Below, in pieces: positions 32,562 to 44,700 of a DNA stretch of 64,000 nt (position 1 is its first letter; each line of letters starts with the position of its first letter). The notes beneath the pieces are model-generated. The model ran no database searches. It saw only the letters and a program-made list of their open reading frames with translations, and was not told the DNA's origin. The position numbers and the translations under genes are program-made. This DNA is from Calendula officinalis (taxonomy: Eukaryota > Streptophyta > Magnoliopsida > Asterales > Asteraceae): positions 85,370,909-85,434,908 of the forward strand of contig OY970820.1 of assembly GCA_963853835.1 (NCBI GenBank), read 5' to 3'.

Positions 32562-32566
32562 ATAAT

Positions 32567-33086
32567 GATATTTCAGTACAAATATATAACAATTTAAATT
32601 ACTATATCTTTTATTAATGGTCTTAGTTTTAGAGTGTTGAACTGTATTATTGAAGTTAAGAAGTTCATCAAACTATTTTTACGAGTCAGTACTTATTCGG
32701 TTAGTTCATTAGTTTATTATAATCAAAATCCAAAGTTTGTAGACTAGTAGTTTGGTGTAAGGTGTACGTTGCTCATAATTTATAAGTCACGAGTTAAGTC
32801 ATGTTTGGACAATTTGGAGTAAATTTGGTGTCGTTAAAAAAACTTACTAAATTCAAACAAGATCAGATCGAGATGTTACGATCGTTGGTTATGATCGAAA
32901 TCTTATACAGATTTATTGACTATAAAGGGTTGACACGTTAAATCTCAATGAAGTAAATTAACTCTATTTCAAGAAAAGAATAAATAAATAAATAAAGTAC
33001 CACTATTTTCTTGCTACATATCTTTATACATCTACAACATATAACTAACAAACATATATTATGAACACTTATAATTAAAATATACT
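32567..33086. other. Intergenic region 3' of the cyclin gene
   Basis: AT-rich; no gene. It should include the cyclin 3' UTR near its right end. Confidence 0.5.
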
Positions 33087-34286
33087 TTATAAAGTAATTC
33101 GGGTTATTCGGTTAAATCCTCTGTCTTCGGTTTGTTGAGATTTAATCTCTTCAGCACAACGTAAAGTCTTCTCAATATGATAACCACCACCGATGCTAAC
33201 TTCTCTCTCTAAATGACAACAATAACTCTCGAAAACACTCACATTAACATGCATTTTGAAATTCATCAAGAACAGAAAATTAAGCTCCAAGTTGTTCATT
33301 TCTTTTGTTGTTATTCCACCAACTCTTGCAAAATATGAATTTTTATAGTTCCTGTAATTTTATATCACAAAAATTGTCAGAACAATCATTAATTAGACCT
33401 CAAACTAATGTCATTAAGTTTGTCTGAAAGTAATATTTTTTGAAAAATATAACTACAAAATTACAAAAATATAGGTCATGTCAATTTTGTATTCCGAGGA
33501 AATATATTGGACTTTACAAATAGAATATAACATAACATTTCCTTTTAATTAGGAGGAAAAGCACAAGCAAATTATTATGAGCTACCAACTTAAAGAATCA
33601 ACTCAATCATATATTTTGGAATATTAAGAATTTGAATATCTTAAATAAAAAAAACAACCTAATCATATATAGTGATTATGTTTTATATGCTACAAATTTC
33701 AGAAAAAATATTATTGATTGACAAACAAATGTCTAGTATTTTCAAATGTTACTTTTTAAGTTTTTTATATAAAAACCATAATTGAACATTGCATAAAAAT
33801 ATAAGGATGAATCACAATCACAAATTCACAATGATCAATGTGAGGTTGAAAGTTTTATATTTGAAAATTTTAAGATGAAAAAACTTACATGTCTTCAACA
33901 TATTTAGAAGCCACCATAATAGTTGTAATAAGAAGCCTATGAACATTCCGGCCAGTTATCCTGAACTCCGGTTGTGATCGGCAAAACCTATCGATATACA
34001 CATACGCCACCACATAAACCGAGGGTCCGGCTTTCGTGTACTTAAAAATTCGTTCAAGATACGACTTTATGGTCATATCCGGTGTCTCATGGCAATCAAA
34101 AATCATAATTTTGGAACTAGTTTTTGCTAACATAGTGGCACCGCACTTTCTACTAATTCTTTGGTTTCTAGCCAAAGTTCGGTCAATTAAAGAAGCAAGA
34201 ACTGAGATAACCAAAGGGGTATTTGAGTCATTTTGGTATGTGTATGAATACACGTCACTTCTAAGCTTTCTTGGAGATATGGCCAT
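33087..34286 (-). CDS. U-type (P-type) cyclin
   Basis: Exon 1 is 34286-33889 and exon 2 is 33351-33087, giving 220 aa. The donor AT|GTAAGT and acceptor ATTACAG|G join to make Met133; phases agree. The start is the ATG in GGCCATGGCC, giving MAISPRKLR. The cyclin box spans about residues 25-175, including GPSVYVVAYVYIDRF (about 87-101), NVHRLLITTIMVASKY (about 114-129) and, in exon 2, VGGITTKEMNNLEL and LEREVSIGGGYHIEKTL, which are characteristic of plant CYCU/PHO80-like cyclins. Such cyclins partner CDKs (mainly CDKA) and are linked to phosphate signalling and cell proliferation. Length and order are normal and no lesions are seen. Confidence 0.93.
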
Positions 34287-34393
34287 GGCCGGTGAATGAC
34301 ACACTTTGATATCTTCGGTAGAAATTAAAGTGTTTGATTAATATATTTGAGATATGAGTTTTGTTATTTGAAGTGGAAGGAGATAAATGGAGG

Positions 34394-34399
34394 TTTATA
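34394..34399 (-). promoter_or_regulatory. Candidate TATA box of the cyclin gene
   Basis: The minus strand reads CATATAAACC here, about 110 bp before the start codon, followed downstream by a CT-rich leader-like sequence. Confidence 0.5.
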
Positions 34400-34599
34400 T
34401 GCATAGAGTTGGTAGAGAGAGAGAAATAAGGGGGAAAGAACTTGACAAATGGAAGGTGGACGGAAGGAGGATTATATAAAATTGTGTCTTGTTCATTGTG
34501 TAATGATAAAGTACAGACATACCAGCTATTAATGTCATTATTTTAGAAAAACCCAGAATATGAATTTGTCGTTTTATGATAGTATTTATTTCATTTTTC

Positions 34600-36234
34600 A
34601 CTAAGACTACGTCTACGTGTAATTGGCGACCAAACCGTCCGCCGGCAACCTAGTTTTTGGTTCTGAAAAATAACCAAAAGGTGGGGTAAAAAACTATAAC
34701 ACCGGTGTCAACGGTACCGCTGGTTGGCACCGTCGGTTTTCCACTGGTACCGGCACCATTGTCACGGTCCGCTGATAGTGGCGCCGGTTTGAGGTGCGCG
34801 GCTTTGGAGACGAGGCGAGAGACGGAGATTGTGGGACCCGGCGGTACTTTTTAGCCGTTTAATAAAAAAAAAACTTTTTTCTTATTTTTTATTTTTTTTA
34901 AACGGTAATAATTCAAAAAAACTTAAAAAAATTCAAAAATTCCCACTCATTACCCACTCATTTCTTCTATTTTTTACACCACATTCACCTTCTTTATCTC
35001 TCAAAAAATTCATACTTCCTCCCAAACTTGCAAAAAAATGTCCAAGAGACGTCAATTATCGGTATCCAACGACGTGTGAAAGTTATTTAATTCGACCCTC
35101 ATTGATCCCCCACCCTCACCGGCCGGTTCTTCTTCTGGTCAAACAAGCAACCCGACATCATCGCTTGGTTTTGGGGCTTACTCTCAACCACCACCAAACT
35201 ACCAATACCAACCACTACCACCAAACTTTCAATACCAACAACCACCACCCAACTTTCATTACTCTCAACCACCAAACTTTCAATACCAACAATCACCACC
35301 AAACTTTCAATACCAACAACCACCACCCAACTTCCAATTCCAACAACCTCCACCAAACACACCTCTCTTTTCACAAAATTTCCAATCACAATCACCATCC
35401 GAAAATGTGGGGGACACCCAACCACAACCGACACCCACAAGAAAAGGGAAAGAAAAAAGGAAAGAAAAGGCGGTGCCAAAAAGGGCACAAACAAAGTGGT
35501 CAACCCAAGACGTGGTTATTTTAGCCCAACGTTGGATTCATAACTCCGAAGATGGTGTTAAGGGGAATAGCAAAAAACATACGGTCCATTGGGGCCAGAT
35601 TCTCCAGGACTTCAACTTGGTTGCTTCTGTGAAGCGTAACACGAACCAACTAACGGGCAAATGGTCCAAAATAGCGGCTGACGTGAAAAATTTCATTACT
35701 ATATACAATTCTTTAAACGACATTCGTTGAAGCGGTACGCGAGACGAGGACATTCTTAAAGCTTCTCGTCAACAATTCCATGAAAATGTTGGCCGTCTTT
35801 TTATATACGAGGACTGTTGGGAAGTGGTAAAAGATTGCCCAAAGTTCTAGTTTTCTGAAGGCGTCATGGATACCGAGCCGATAAGCCTCGATGAAGACAA
35901 CGACCCGGTTAGCATGGATACAAGGACGACGGCACCGGCTAACATGCATGCATTGTTCCAAGATGACCCGTTGAGGCGCCCCCCGGCCGCGGTCTTAGTA
36001 AGAAAACTCAAAAAACTTCGTCTTCGTCTGATGCCACAACTTCTTCAAGGTCCATTAAGTTGGACACTTTGGATGTGGTTAGGCAAACCTCCCATAAGCA
36101 ATCTAACGATATCGCTAAGGTTGCAAAAATGGCTAGGCAAAAATTAATTTTGAAAAGTTGGAAATTCCTAGCCAAAGCCGTACCGAATAATATTAGCGAA
36201 GGTCGTAAGAAAATGCTTGAAGAAGCTCAAGAAT
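34600..36234 (+). pseudogene. PIF/Harbinger Myb/SANT-like ORF, broken, with 5' MITE-like sequence
   Basis: 34600-34860 resembles the MITEs at 8804 and 27161 (GCCGGTTTGAG, GTGGGACC). The ORF starts at ATG 35038 (MSKRRQ). Its N-terminal half has a repeated QPPPNFQYQ-like Q/P/N motif (35170-35360). A basic stretch follows, then a Myb/SANT-like trihelix domain with KWSTQDVVILAQRWI (about 35494-35540) and QLTGKWSKIA. A C-terminal helical region ends KKMLEEAQEL. This matches the DNA-binding ORF1 partner of PIF/Harbinger transposases. In-frame stops occur at 35077, 35728 and about 35848, plus a frameshift near 35990. Copia C1b cuts the gene at 36234. No transposase ORF is seen. Confidence 0.75.
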
Positions 36235-36736
36235 TGTTAAGGCAAAAAGCCTTACCCCTTTAGGATCTTAAGATAACAAGACAACCTAGACTAGCTAGAA
36301 TAATTTGTAGAATATATTTGCTATGTTTAGGTGTGATACTGAGTGGGCAGTATTGGCCACTCAGTATCAGTACTCAGCATTGGAAATCCAATACTGAGTA
36401 GAAGGACTGAGTTACATTTTCACATGTAACTGACTAAGATCAAATCCCTTGATCTTAGTCATTTTCCTTGACCAGTCATTCGATTACTCCTTTGCCCATT
36501 ATGTAAGATCTCTATATCATTATAAATAGAGATCACTTTGCAAAGGAGTATTTACAAATTTACACGTTCTTTCATACATCTTTGTAATTATTCAAGTGGT
36601 CTTGTATTTCCGCTACAAGCCACACTTTGTGGAATATTATACTTTTGACTAAATTACTGTGTTTTACACCTTAATTGTCTTAAGTAAATTATAAGTTAAC
36701 AATTAACAAGAAATCCAGGGTTGTTGTGACCTAACA
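36235..36736 (+). repeat. 5' LTR of C1b (502 bp)
   Basis: TGTTA...TAACA ends; same layout as 783-1285, including the ACTCAGTAT box cluster (36330-36412) and the TATA palindrome (about 36488-36548). Confidence 0.95.
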
Positions 36737-36738
36737 AC

Positions 36739-36750
36739 TGGTATCAGAGC
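36739..36750 (+). promoter_or_regulatory. Primer-binding site of C1b
   Basis: TGGTATCAGAGC two bases after the LTR; matches initiator tRNA-Met. Confidence 0.95.
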
Positions 36751-36834
36751 AGGCTAAATATAATCTTATTTAGTCGATCTATTACCCTGGAAGCCATTCC
36801 TTATACTTACCCTTCCCAACCCACAAAATCAAAA

Positions 36835-38115
36835 ATGTCTTCTATTATTGCACCAGTTATGTCTGGAAAGGGAGTACCAATCTTTGATGGCAAAGACTTC
36901 CATCAGTGGAAGTTGAAGGCTCAATGGTATCTTGAGTCCATACATCATGAAATGCTCACAGTACTGTCTGATGGTCCCATCATTCCACAAACTGTGGAAC
37001 CCGTTGCAGCTACTGATGATGCTCCTGAGAGCACAAGAACAGTTCCTAAACTGAAGCATACATGGACTGATACTGACCGTCAGTTGTACATTCTAGACTC
37101 CAGTGCTAAGGGGGTGATTGGTAATGCAGTTACCAAGGAGATATTGAATGCAATTATGAAATTGCCAACTGCTAAGGCTATGTGGGATATCTTATTAGTC
37201 ACCTATGAAGGCATAGCAAAGGTGAAGTTTCAGAGAAAAAGCAACATGAGAAGGAAGTATGATAACTTCTTCTCAAGTCCTAATGAAGACATCACCACTC
37301 TCTATAACAGGTTCAATAATGTTATCCATGATCTCATCAGTGTAGGGATTGTGAAGGAAGAAGGAGAAATTGTTCAAAAATTTCTGGACAGTCTTCCTCA
37401 ACGATTTCTTGATATGACAAACTCTGTCAATGCTGCTAACAACATTGAAATATACACTCTTCAAACTTTGTATGGTCTAATGTTGAATCATGAGGAGAAC
37501 AATGCTGCAAGACTGATCAACTGGAAGAAAACTGACAAGACTTCCACTGGCATGGCTCTAGTTGTGCAACAGGCCTATACTGTTACTGAGCCTGAAGAGC
37601 CAGAGGTTGATCTTGCTGATGCTGAGGCAGAGGAGCTTGAAACTCAAATGGCTCTCATGTCTATGAAGCTGGATTAGTTGAAGAAGAAGAGGCTGGGTGT
37701 TAGCTCTTCCAATACTGACCCAAGATCAAGTCTATGTTACAGGTGTGGAAAGCGTGGAAACATTGTTGCCAACTGTCATACTAAGTCAACTGGAACTGAT
37801 CAAAATGACAAGATTGCATACCGAGCTAAACGGTATAGAGACAAGTATGTCAAGTTGAAGAACTAGAGCAAGGGCATGGGTGCAGCAGGGAATGGAGCAC
37901 CTCATCAAGCCCTTTACTCTGAAGCTTGGATGGATGAAGAGCTCAGTGATGATGAGAAAGAAGTTGAAAACAAAGCCTTTATGGCTTTCATTGAAGAGGA
38001 TTTGAAGAGCTCCTTTGAGAAAGATATCAAAGAAGCTGAGAGTATGAGTGTTCATACTGATTGGGATTCCACTCAGGTACAAGGTGAGTTCCCTTCTAAC
38101 TTATTCAGTGAATGA
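36835..38115 (+). pseudogene. C1b Gag with first zinc knuckle
   Basis: ATG 36835 opens 280 codons. The N-terminus contains FDGKDFHQWKLKAQWYLES, the usual Copia Gag start, and the middle is a UBN2-type Gag domain (about 37060-37500). A TAG at 37675 interrupts. The frame continues to a CCHC knuckle (CYRCGKRGNIVANCH, about 37737-37780, with N in place of the usual H-containing spacing), a second TAG (37864) and an acidic segment ending 38115. Nonsense codons show it is inactive. Confidence 0.85.
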
Positions 38116-39371
38116 AAAAGAAAAGATTTTTTAGTACATGATTGTTGATCTTAAAACTTTGGTACATAAAGAAAAAGCTTTAAAATTAACTATTCTTGAA
38201 CTTGAAAGGGTAAATAATGAACACTTAGATAAATTAGCAAAATTTAAAGATTTAGAATTAAATTTTTTAAACTTACAAGACATTAACCAAAGAAAAATTT
38301 GAAAATCAGTGTATATCTTGGGGAAATGCATCTATTAAATTAAATAAATGTCGAAATCAATAATTTCCAGAAAATGTGAGAGCTGCACTTGGTGTTGATC
38401 CTCAGTTAAAAAATAGAAACAATTTTGCTGATTTATTTTAAGAATTTTCAGATATGAACCCTATTCAGTTTGTCAAATAAAAAATAGAAACAATTTTGCT
38501 GATTTATTTGGATGTCAAACTGAGTCAAATGACGAGGATAAAACTATTTTTTATAAACCTATTGGTCCCTCCATATGTTCAAAGTGCTACACTGAACTAC
38601 AAGAGCTCATTATTGAATTTCCGGAAAAGGAAATTTCTGATACTGAACTCGAAGTTGTGCAATATGACACAACTGTTGTTCCTCCATTTGAATTGTTGTT
38701 TAATACAACTACTTTTAAAAAATATAATGATACTACTTCTACTTCTAGTGTTTTATCTAATACCGAAGTTGCAGGAACATAAAAGTCATGTACTAAAGAA
38801 TCTAAAGAGCCTGTTAAAGTTGTAATTCTAAAACATGATAAACAAAACACAACTTCAATAGGATCTTCAAGTGGCAAAAACAAGAAGTCTAAAAATAATA
38901 AGACTTCTTTGCCAGATAAAAAGAAGAAACCAGATCCATCTCCTCCTAAACCGGTTAAAATGATATTAAACCAACCGTAAAAAATGACAAAAATGACATT
39001 TTAAAATCTATTGGTGATCAGATTAAAGTCTTAAGTCAAAAGTTTTCAAAACTTACTCATACTGGTCAACCAAAACAAAAACAATTTTCTAAAATTCCAT
39101 ATGAAAATATGTTCAGAAACAGACCTAGAAAATGTTATAGATGTCATTATACTGGTCATAAAGGAGATGAATGCTGGACTGATATCTCAAGTCCTAGGTA
39201 CTCAGTACCAAAGAAAATGAGAGAGTCTAAATCAGTATCACCAAAGAAAACCTCCAAGTTTTCTCCTAAAGTGATACTGACCTCTCCAACTAAAGAGATC
39301 AAGTCTAAACCTATTTCTCCTACCAAAGGTCCCATTCAAAAATGGGTTCCTAAAAAGAACTAATCATTATT
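38116..39371 (+). pseudogene. C1b Gag-protease linker, degraded, with second zinc knuckle
   Basis: 38116-39000 is broken into short frames and includes a 31-bp direct repeat (38408-38438 and 38479-38509) that shifts the frame. 39109-39363 encodes a second knuckle, CYRCHYTGHKGDECW, and a K/S/P-rich linker. SIRE-type elements have two separated knuckle-like motifs in a long Gag, so this fits the family. Confidence 0.7.
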
Positions 39372-40120
39372 TTGTGTCTTGTGCAGGGTGATAGAAAATG
39401 GTACCTGGATAGTGGCTGCTCAAGACACATAACTGGCAGTATAGAGTACCTTCTAAATTATACACCAGAGAAGGGGCCTTCTGTCAAGTTTGGGGATGAT
39501 TCAGTTGGAAAAACAAGAGGGTATGGAGTAATCAAGGCAGGCAACATAACTTTTAAAAGAGTTGCCTATGTAGAGGGTCTTAAACATAATCTGCTCAGTA
39601 TCAGTCAGATGTGTGATGATGACAATGAAGCTCGCTTCAGGAAGACTGCAGGAATTATCTACAATGACAAAGGGCAACATGTACTCATTGCTAGAAGAGA
39701 AAAAGATGTCTATGTGGTCAACCGATCTGAACTAGATCCTACTATTCGAGTCTGCCTGCTTTCTAAACTCAATCCAGAACTGAACTGGATGTGGCATAAA
39801 TACTCTAAAGATAAGTTATGCTCAGCATGTGAAATGGGCAAGCAGAAGAAGAGTTCATTCAAATCAAAAGTCAATCATTCTATTAATGAACCTCTTACCA
39901 TGATACATATGGATCTCTTTGGCCCCATCAGTACACCATCGCTGGCCAAAAAGATCTACACATTAGTCTTGGTTGATAAATACTCAAGATACACTTGGGT
40001 CATCTTTCTCAAGACCAAATCAGATGCAACCACAGAAATCATTGCCTTTATCAAAAGCGAAGAACTTCAGAAAGGCAAGAAGGTCAAGTAACTAAGAAGT
40101 GACCATAGTACTGATACCAC
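39372..40120 (+). pseudogene. C1b protease, GAG-pre-integrase and N-terminal integrase
   Basis: Starts with KWYLDSGCSRHITG, the protease active-site block (DSG). It runs through KHNLLSISQMCD, the GAG-pre-integrase zinc region (shortened: the HRRLGH-type motif is mostly deleted near WMWHKYSKDKLCSACEMGKQ), and the core start IHMDLFGPISTPS with a catalytic Asp. It ends near 40114 in the RSDH...TE motif, where C3 is inserted. A TAA at 40089-40091 ends the annotated frame just before. Confidence 0.85.
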
Positions 40121-40850
40121 TGTAGGAAAACCTTGTAGGAAAACCTTGTAGTATTCACATGGCGGAAACTTGAATACCACATTTCTGGATCTCTACTAGA
40201 CAATGAGATCACGAGAAGAAAGAGATGATGAACATTACCTTTAGATTGCTAAAGAAGTAATCCACCTCTACTGCACCACCTGGACACGCTGCAAGACCGC
40301 GTTGTACCAACAAAGTAACACACGAACTCGTGTGTGTGTGTCGAACCCGAAACCGAAACACACCTTCGGGTGTGTTTATTGTTCGTCGAACTCGAAGAAA
40401 CCGAAACCCCTTAGGGTTGGTTTCGGCCGAAAGGGTGAGGAGGGAGTATGAGGGTTTTGGTTGTGATTAATGAGTAACCTCTAAGCCTAAGACATGCCCT
40501 CCTATTTATAGGTTTAGGCCTTGCACTTAGGCCCTTAGAGTTTAATTAGAAGTTTAATGAAACTTAAACTTCTTTTGTTACTTTTAACCCTTGGACTTAT
40601 ACTAGTTAATTAATAAACAATTAACTAACTGTCGGTTAAATATTTAACTTAATATTTAACCATCCTCACAAATAATAATTAACTATTATTATTTATTCTC
40701 TTCTTAATAATTAACTTAACTAGTTAATTATTCCACACAACTTACTTTATTCGGTTGTCCATTATTGGGTGTGTAGTGGTGTGACCCTTTAGTGTCTTAT
40801 AACATTGGACACGGTGACACGTGTACTTATCTGTGCACATAAATCCTTCA
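40121..40850 (-). repeat. 3' LTR of C3 (730 bp)
   Basis: Plus strand TGTAGGA...TCCTTCA. It contains a minus-strand TATA box (CCTATAAATAGG, 40501-40512) within nested arms (GCCTAA 40485-40490 and TTAGGC 40514-40519). Confidence 0.95.
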
Positions 40851-41770
40851 GACTCCCACTTGTTCAAGTTAAGAAATATTTTTCTGATCATCGTTGGCCT
40901 AAAGCGGTCCCTAGCCAGACATTTAGGATAACCAGGTCATAAGAACTCTTACATCCAGAGATAATATTCATAAAATGAATAACACTAACAGATTTTCCTT
41001 TCGCATCATGATATTTCTTAATTTGAGTAATAGACATGGAGCAGGGATCTTGTTCTATATACTCGAATTTTCTCGACTCTGATTTCGATTTTCTGCAGTA
41101 ACGGATTACCAAATGATCTAATCATTCTCCGAGCGCGGCCATGCATTTCAGTAGTCTTAATCGTCGAGCGGCCATGAAATATCTCTTCTAGTTAAAGAAG
41201 GTGCAAATTCCATCTTGACATTTGCGTTATCTTGCCCACGACTTACGCTGTCTTAGTCAAGTTCCTTATGATCACTCTTTTACGGTGTGACGGTAGATAA
41301 ATGCTAAAGATCAGAAGTCATCGTGTCTCAAACCCAAACGTCTCAGGTCAGAGGACATCTACTCGAAATTACTCATGCTTGGGCTCCATGAAGTAATCTC
41401 GATCTTTTGGTCACGTCTAATGTTTAGCAAACTCTGTAAACATCTATGAATATTTATTTTAACAACACTTGTTTCTCTATTCAATAACTATGAAATTGAT
41501 AAATATTCATAATGGTATTAATTCTTGAATCTAGCTCCCACTAAATTCAAGCAACCACAGACAATTTAGATACTCAAAAACTTTGTGTATCAAGGATAGG
41601 TTTAAAACATGTTAAGAATAGACAATGTGAAAATATTACGTAAAACCTCCTATTTCAATCACACGAAATGTTATTACATAATGTATCGATTTCAAACATG
41701 TCTATGAATCTAATCAACATTACTAGCTACCAATATTTAGGTTTGTATGCCTATAGCGTGCGCATGTTTC
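40851..41770 (-). other. C3 3' untranslated internal region
   Basis: Between the stop of the C3 polyprotein and the 3' LTR. It resembles 51491-52300 of C4 in its first bases (GACTC.CACTTGT.CAAG) and general layout. No ORF of note. Confidence 0.6.
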
Positions 41771-44700
41771 TCAAGATTTGGTCCAGCTAGTGGTTTTCTT
41801 AATTACAATATCACCTTCTCTTACATACTCACGTATGCGGTGATATTTCCTGCGTACATGCCTGGTCTTTTGATGCTCTCTTGGTTCAACAGCTTGCGCT
41901 ATTGTTCCACTATAATCACAGAATATTTCGATGGGTCTAGAGATACTGGCAATAACTCTAAGATCCTCGATAAAATTCTTAAGCCACATGGCTTCTTTCC
42001 CAGCATCATTTGTGGCAATGTACTCAGCCTCTGTAGTCAAATCTGCTATCGTATCTTGTTTCTGACTCTTCCAAGATATAGCTCCTCCATTTAGTGTGAA
42101 GACAAATCCCGATTGAGATTTGTAATCGTCTCTGTCGGTTTGGAAGCTTGCATTTGTGTAACCAGTTACACGCAATTCTTCCAACGAACCTCCAAAGACC
42201 AAGAACATTTCTTTCGAACTTCTCAAATACTTGAGAATGTTCTTGACAGCCACCCAATGGGGTTCACCGGGGTTCTTTTGATATCTGCTTGTGAGACTTA
42301 TGGAGTAAGCAATATCGGGCCTAGTACATAACATGGCATACATGATTGATCCAATTGCCAAAGCATATGGTACCAAACTCATTCTAGCTATTTCCTTGCT
42401 AGATGTGGGACTCTGAGCTTTGCTCAATGTAATGCCATGTGTCATTGGAATGAGTCCTCTCTTGGAATCACTCATACTGAATCTCTTCAGTACTTTGTCA
42501 ATGTATGTACTTTGACTAAGTCCAATAAGCCGCCTAGATCTATCTCTATAGATCTTTATACCCAGTATAAACGCGGCTTCTCCCAAGTCCTTCATCTGGA
42601 AACATTTACCTAACCAGGATTTTACTCCTTGTAATGCTGGTATATCGTTTCCTATAAGCAGTATGTCATCAACATACAAGACTAGGAAGATTACTATGCT
42701 CACACAGAATTTTGTGTAGACACACGCCTCGAACTCACTCTTGACAAAACCAAATTCTTTGATTCTTTTGTCAAAGTGCAAGTTCCAACTTCTAGATGCT
42801 TGCTTCAATCCATAAATGGATTTTAGCAATTTGCATACTTTATCAGGATTCTTTGGATCGGTAAAACCATCCAGTTGTATCATGAATACGTCCTCATTCA
42901 ACTCCCCGTTAAGGAAGGCGGTTTTAACATCCATTTGCCATATCTCATAGTCGTAATATGCTGATATGGCCATAAGAATTCTAATAGACTTAAGCATGGC
43001 GACTGGCGAGTAGGTTTCAGAGTAATCCACGCCCTGTGTTTGCGTGAAAACCTTCGCGACGAGTCGTGCTTTGTAAGTATGAACTTTTCCATCCATGTCG
43101 GTTTTCTTCTTGAAGACCCACTTGCATCCAACAGCACGAGACTGTGGTGGCAAGTCTGATAACACCCAGACTTGGTTGTCATACATGGATTGCATCTCTG
43201 CTTGCATAGCCTCGAGCCATCTTTCAGACTCTATGCCATCAGCAGCCTCGCTGTAGGTTAATGGTTCTAGTAGACTTCCATCATCTTCATCGATCATGAA
43301 TCCAAGATACCTATCTGGTTCTTGGCGTGGTCTACTGGACCTACGCGGATTGCGTGTCTCTTCTTCCTCAACCGGTGGGTCTGGTTGGGAATCAACAATT
43401 CTTTGTTGAACTACTGGTTTGACTGAAGTCGTCGGTGGATCTTCGTTCTCTTCAATTTCTTGAAGCTCTATTTATTTTCTTGGAGTTTCAGTTCCTAGAA
43501 ATTTCTCCTCCAAGAAGACACCTTTCCAAGCAACAAAGACTTTGTTGTCTTCTTGATGATAGAAATAGTATCCTAAGGTTTCCCTTGGATATCCAATGAA
43601 GATACACTTATCTGACTTAGGGTTTAGTTTGTCTGTGAAGTTACGTCTAACGTGCGCTTCACAACCCCTAATCTTGAGAAAAGATAATTTAGGTTTTCTC
43701 CCCGTCCAGTGCTCGAACGGAGTCTTTTCTACTGACTTGGTCGGAACCCTATTCAGTGTGAACGCTGCAGTCTCGAGTGCATGTCCCGAAAATGATAGTG
43801 GTAGTGGGGCGCGACACATCATTGAACGTACCATGTCTAACAAGGTGCGATTCCTCCTTTCTGATACGCCATTCATCTGAGGCGTATACGGAGGTGTGAG
43901 TTGTGAAACAATCCCACATTCCTTCAAATGATCGTCGAACTCTTGGCTCAAATATTCGCCTCCTCGGTCAGACCGAAGTGACTTAATTTTCTTGCCTAGT
44001 TGGTTCTCTACTTCCCTCTGATATTCTTTGAACTTGTCAAAGCTCTCAGACTTTAGTCTCATAAGAAAGACATAACCATACCTATTGAAGTCGTCAGTAA
44101 AGGTAATGAAGTAGCGGTATCCTCCTCTGGCTTCTGGAGTAAAGGGTCCACACACATCTGTGTGTATAATCCCTAACAACTCGCCTGCCCTTTCATGGTA
44201 GTGATTGAAAGGGTCTTTTGTCATCTTGCCAGATAAACAAGCTTCGCATATTGCATATGATTCCAAATCAAATGGCTATAGAATTCCATCATCGTGGAGC
44301 TTCTTAATGCGAGTCTCGTTTATATGACCTAAACGACAATGCCAAAGGTAAGTTTGATTCAAGTTACTCTTGGATCTTTTACTTATATGATAAACGTCTC
44401 GTTCTATGTTATTTAGATTTAACATGTATAGACCATTATGAGAATTTGCGTTAAAATATAAAATGTCATCTTTTAAACACGAAATTGTTTTTCCATAAAA
44501 CTCATAATAAAAACCACTGTCTATAAGTAAATCAAAAGAAATAACATTCTTAATAAGTCTAGGAACATAATAACAATCTTTAAGTTCCAAGACTCTTCCT
44601 GAAGGCAACTTGAGAAGATATGTTCCTATGGCTTCAGCTCCAACCTTGGAACCTTCGCCTACTCGTAGTTCAACATCCCCTCGTCCCAGCCTCCTGTTCT

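Larger units (their letters stand above)
28051..32566 (+). mobile_element. Complete non-autonomous Copia element (C2), no polymerase
   Basis: 28056-32561 is bounded by LTRs of 487 and 488 bp and by a perfect TSD, ATAAT (28051-28055 and 32562-32566). The PBS is TGGTATCAGAGC (28545-28556) and the PPT is AGGGGGAGA (32064-32072). It contains an N-terminal gag piece, then several ORFs without retroviral domains. Protease, integrase, RT and RNase H are all absent. The LTRs are about 96-97% similar by eye. It must have used proteins of a related autonomous element. Confidence 0.93.

Noticed and set aside
35099..35503. Minus-strand Val/Gly-rich ORF
   Set aside because: Antisense shadow of the Q/P/N repeat in the Harbinger ORF.
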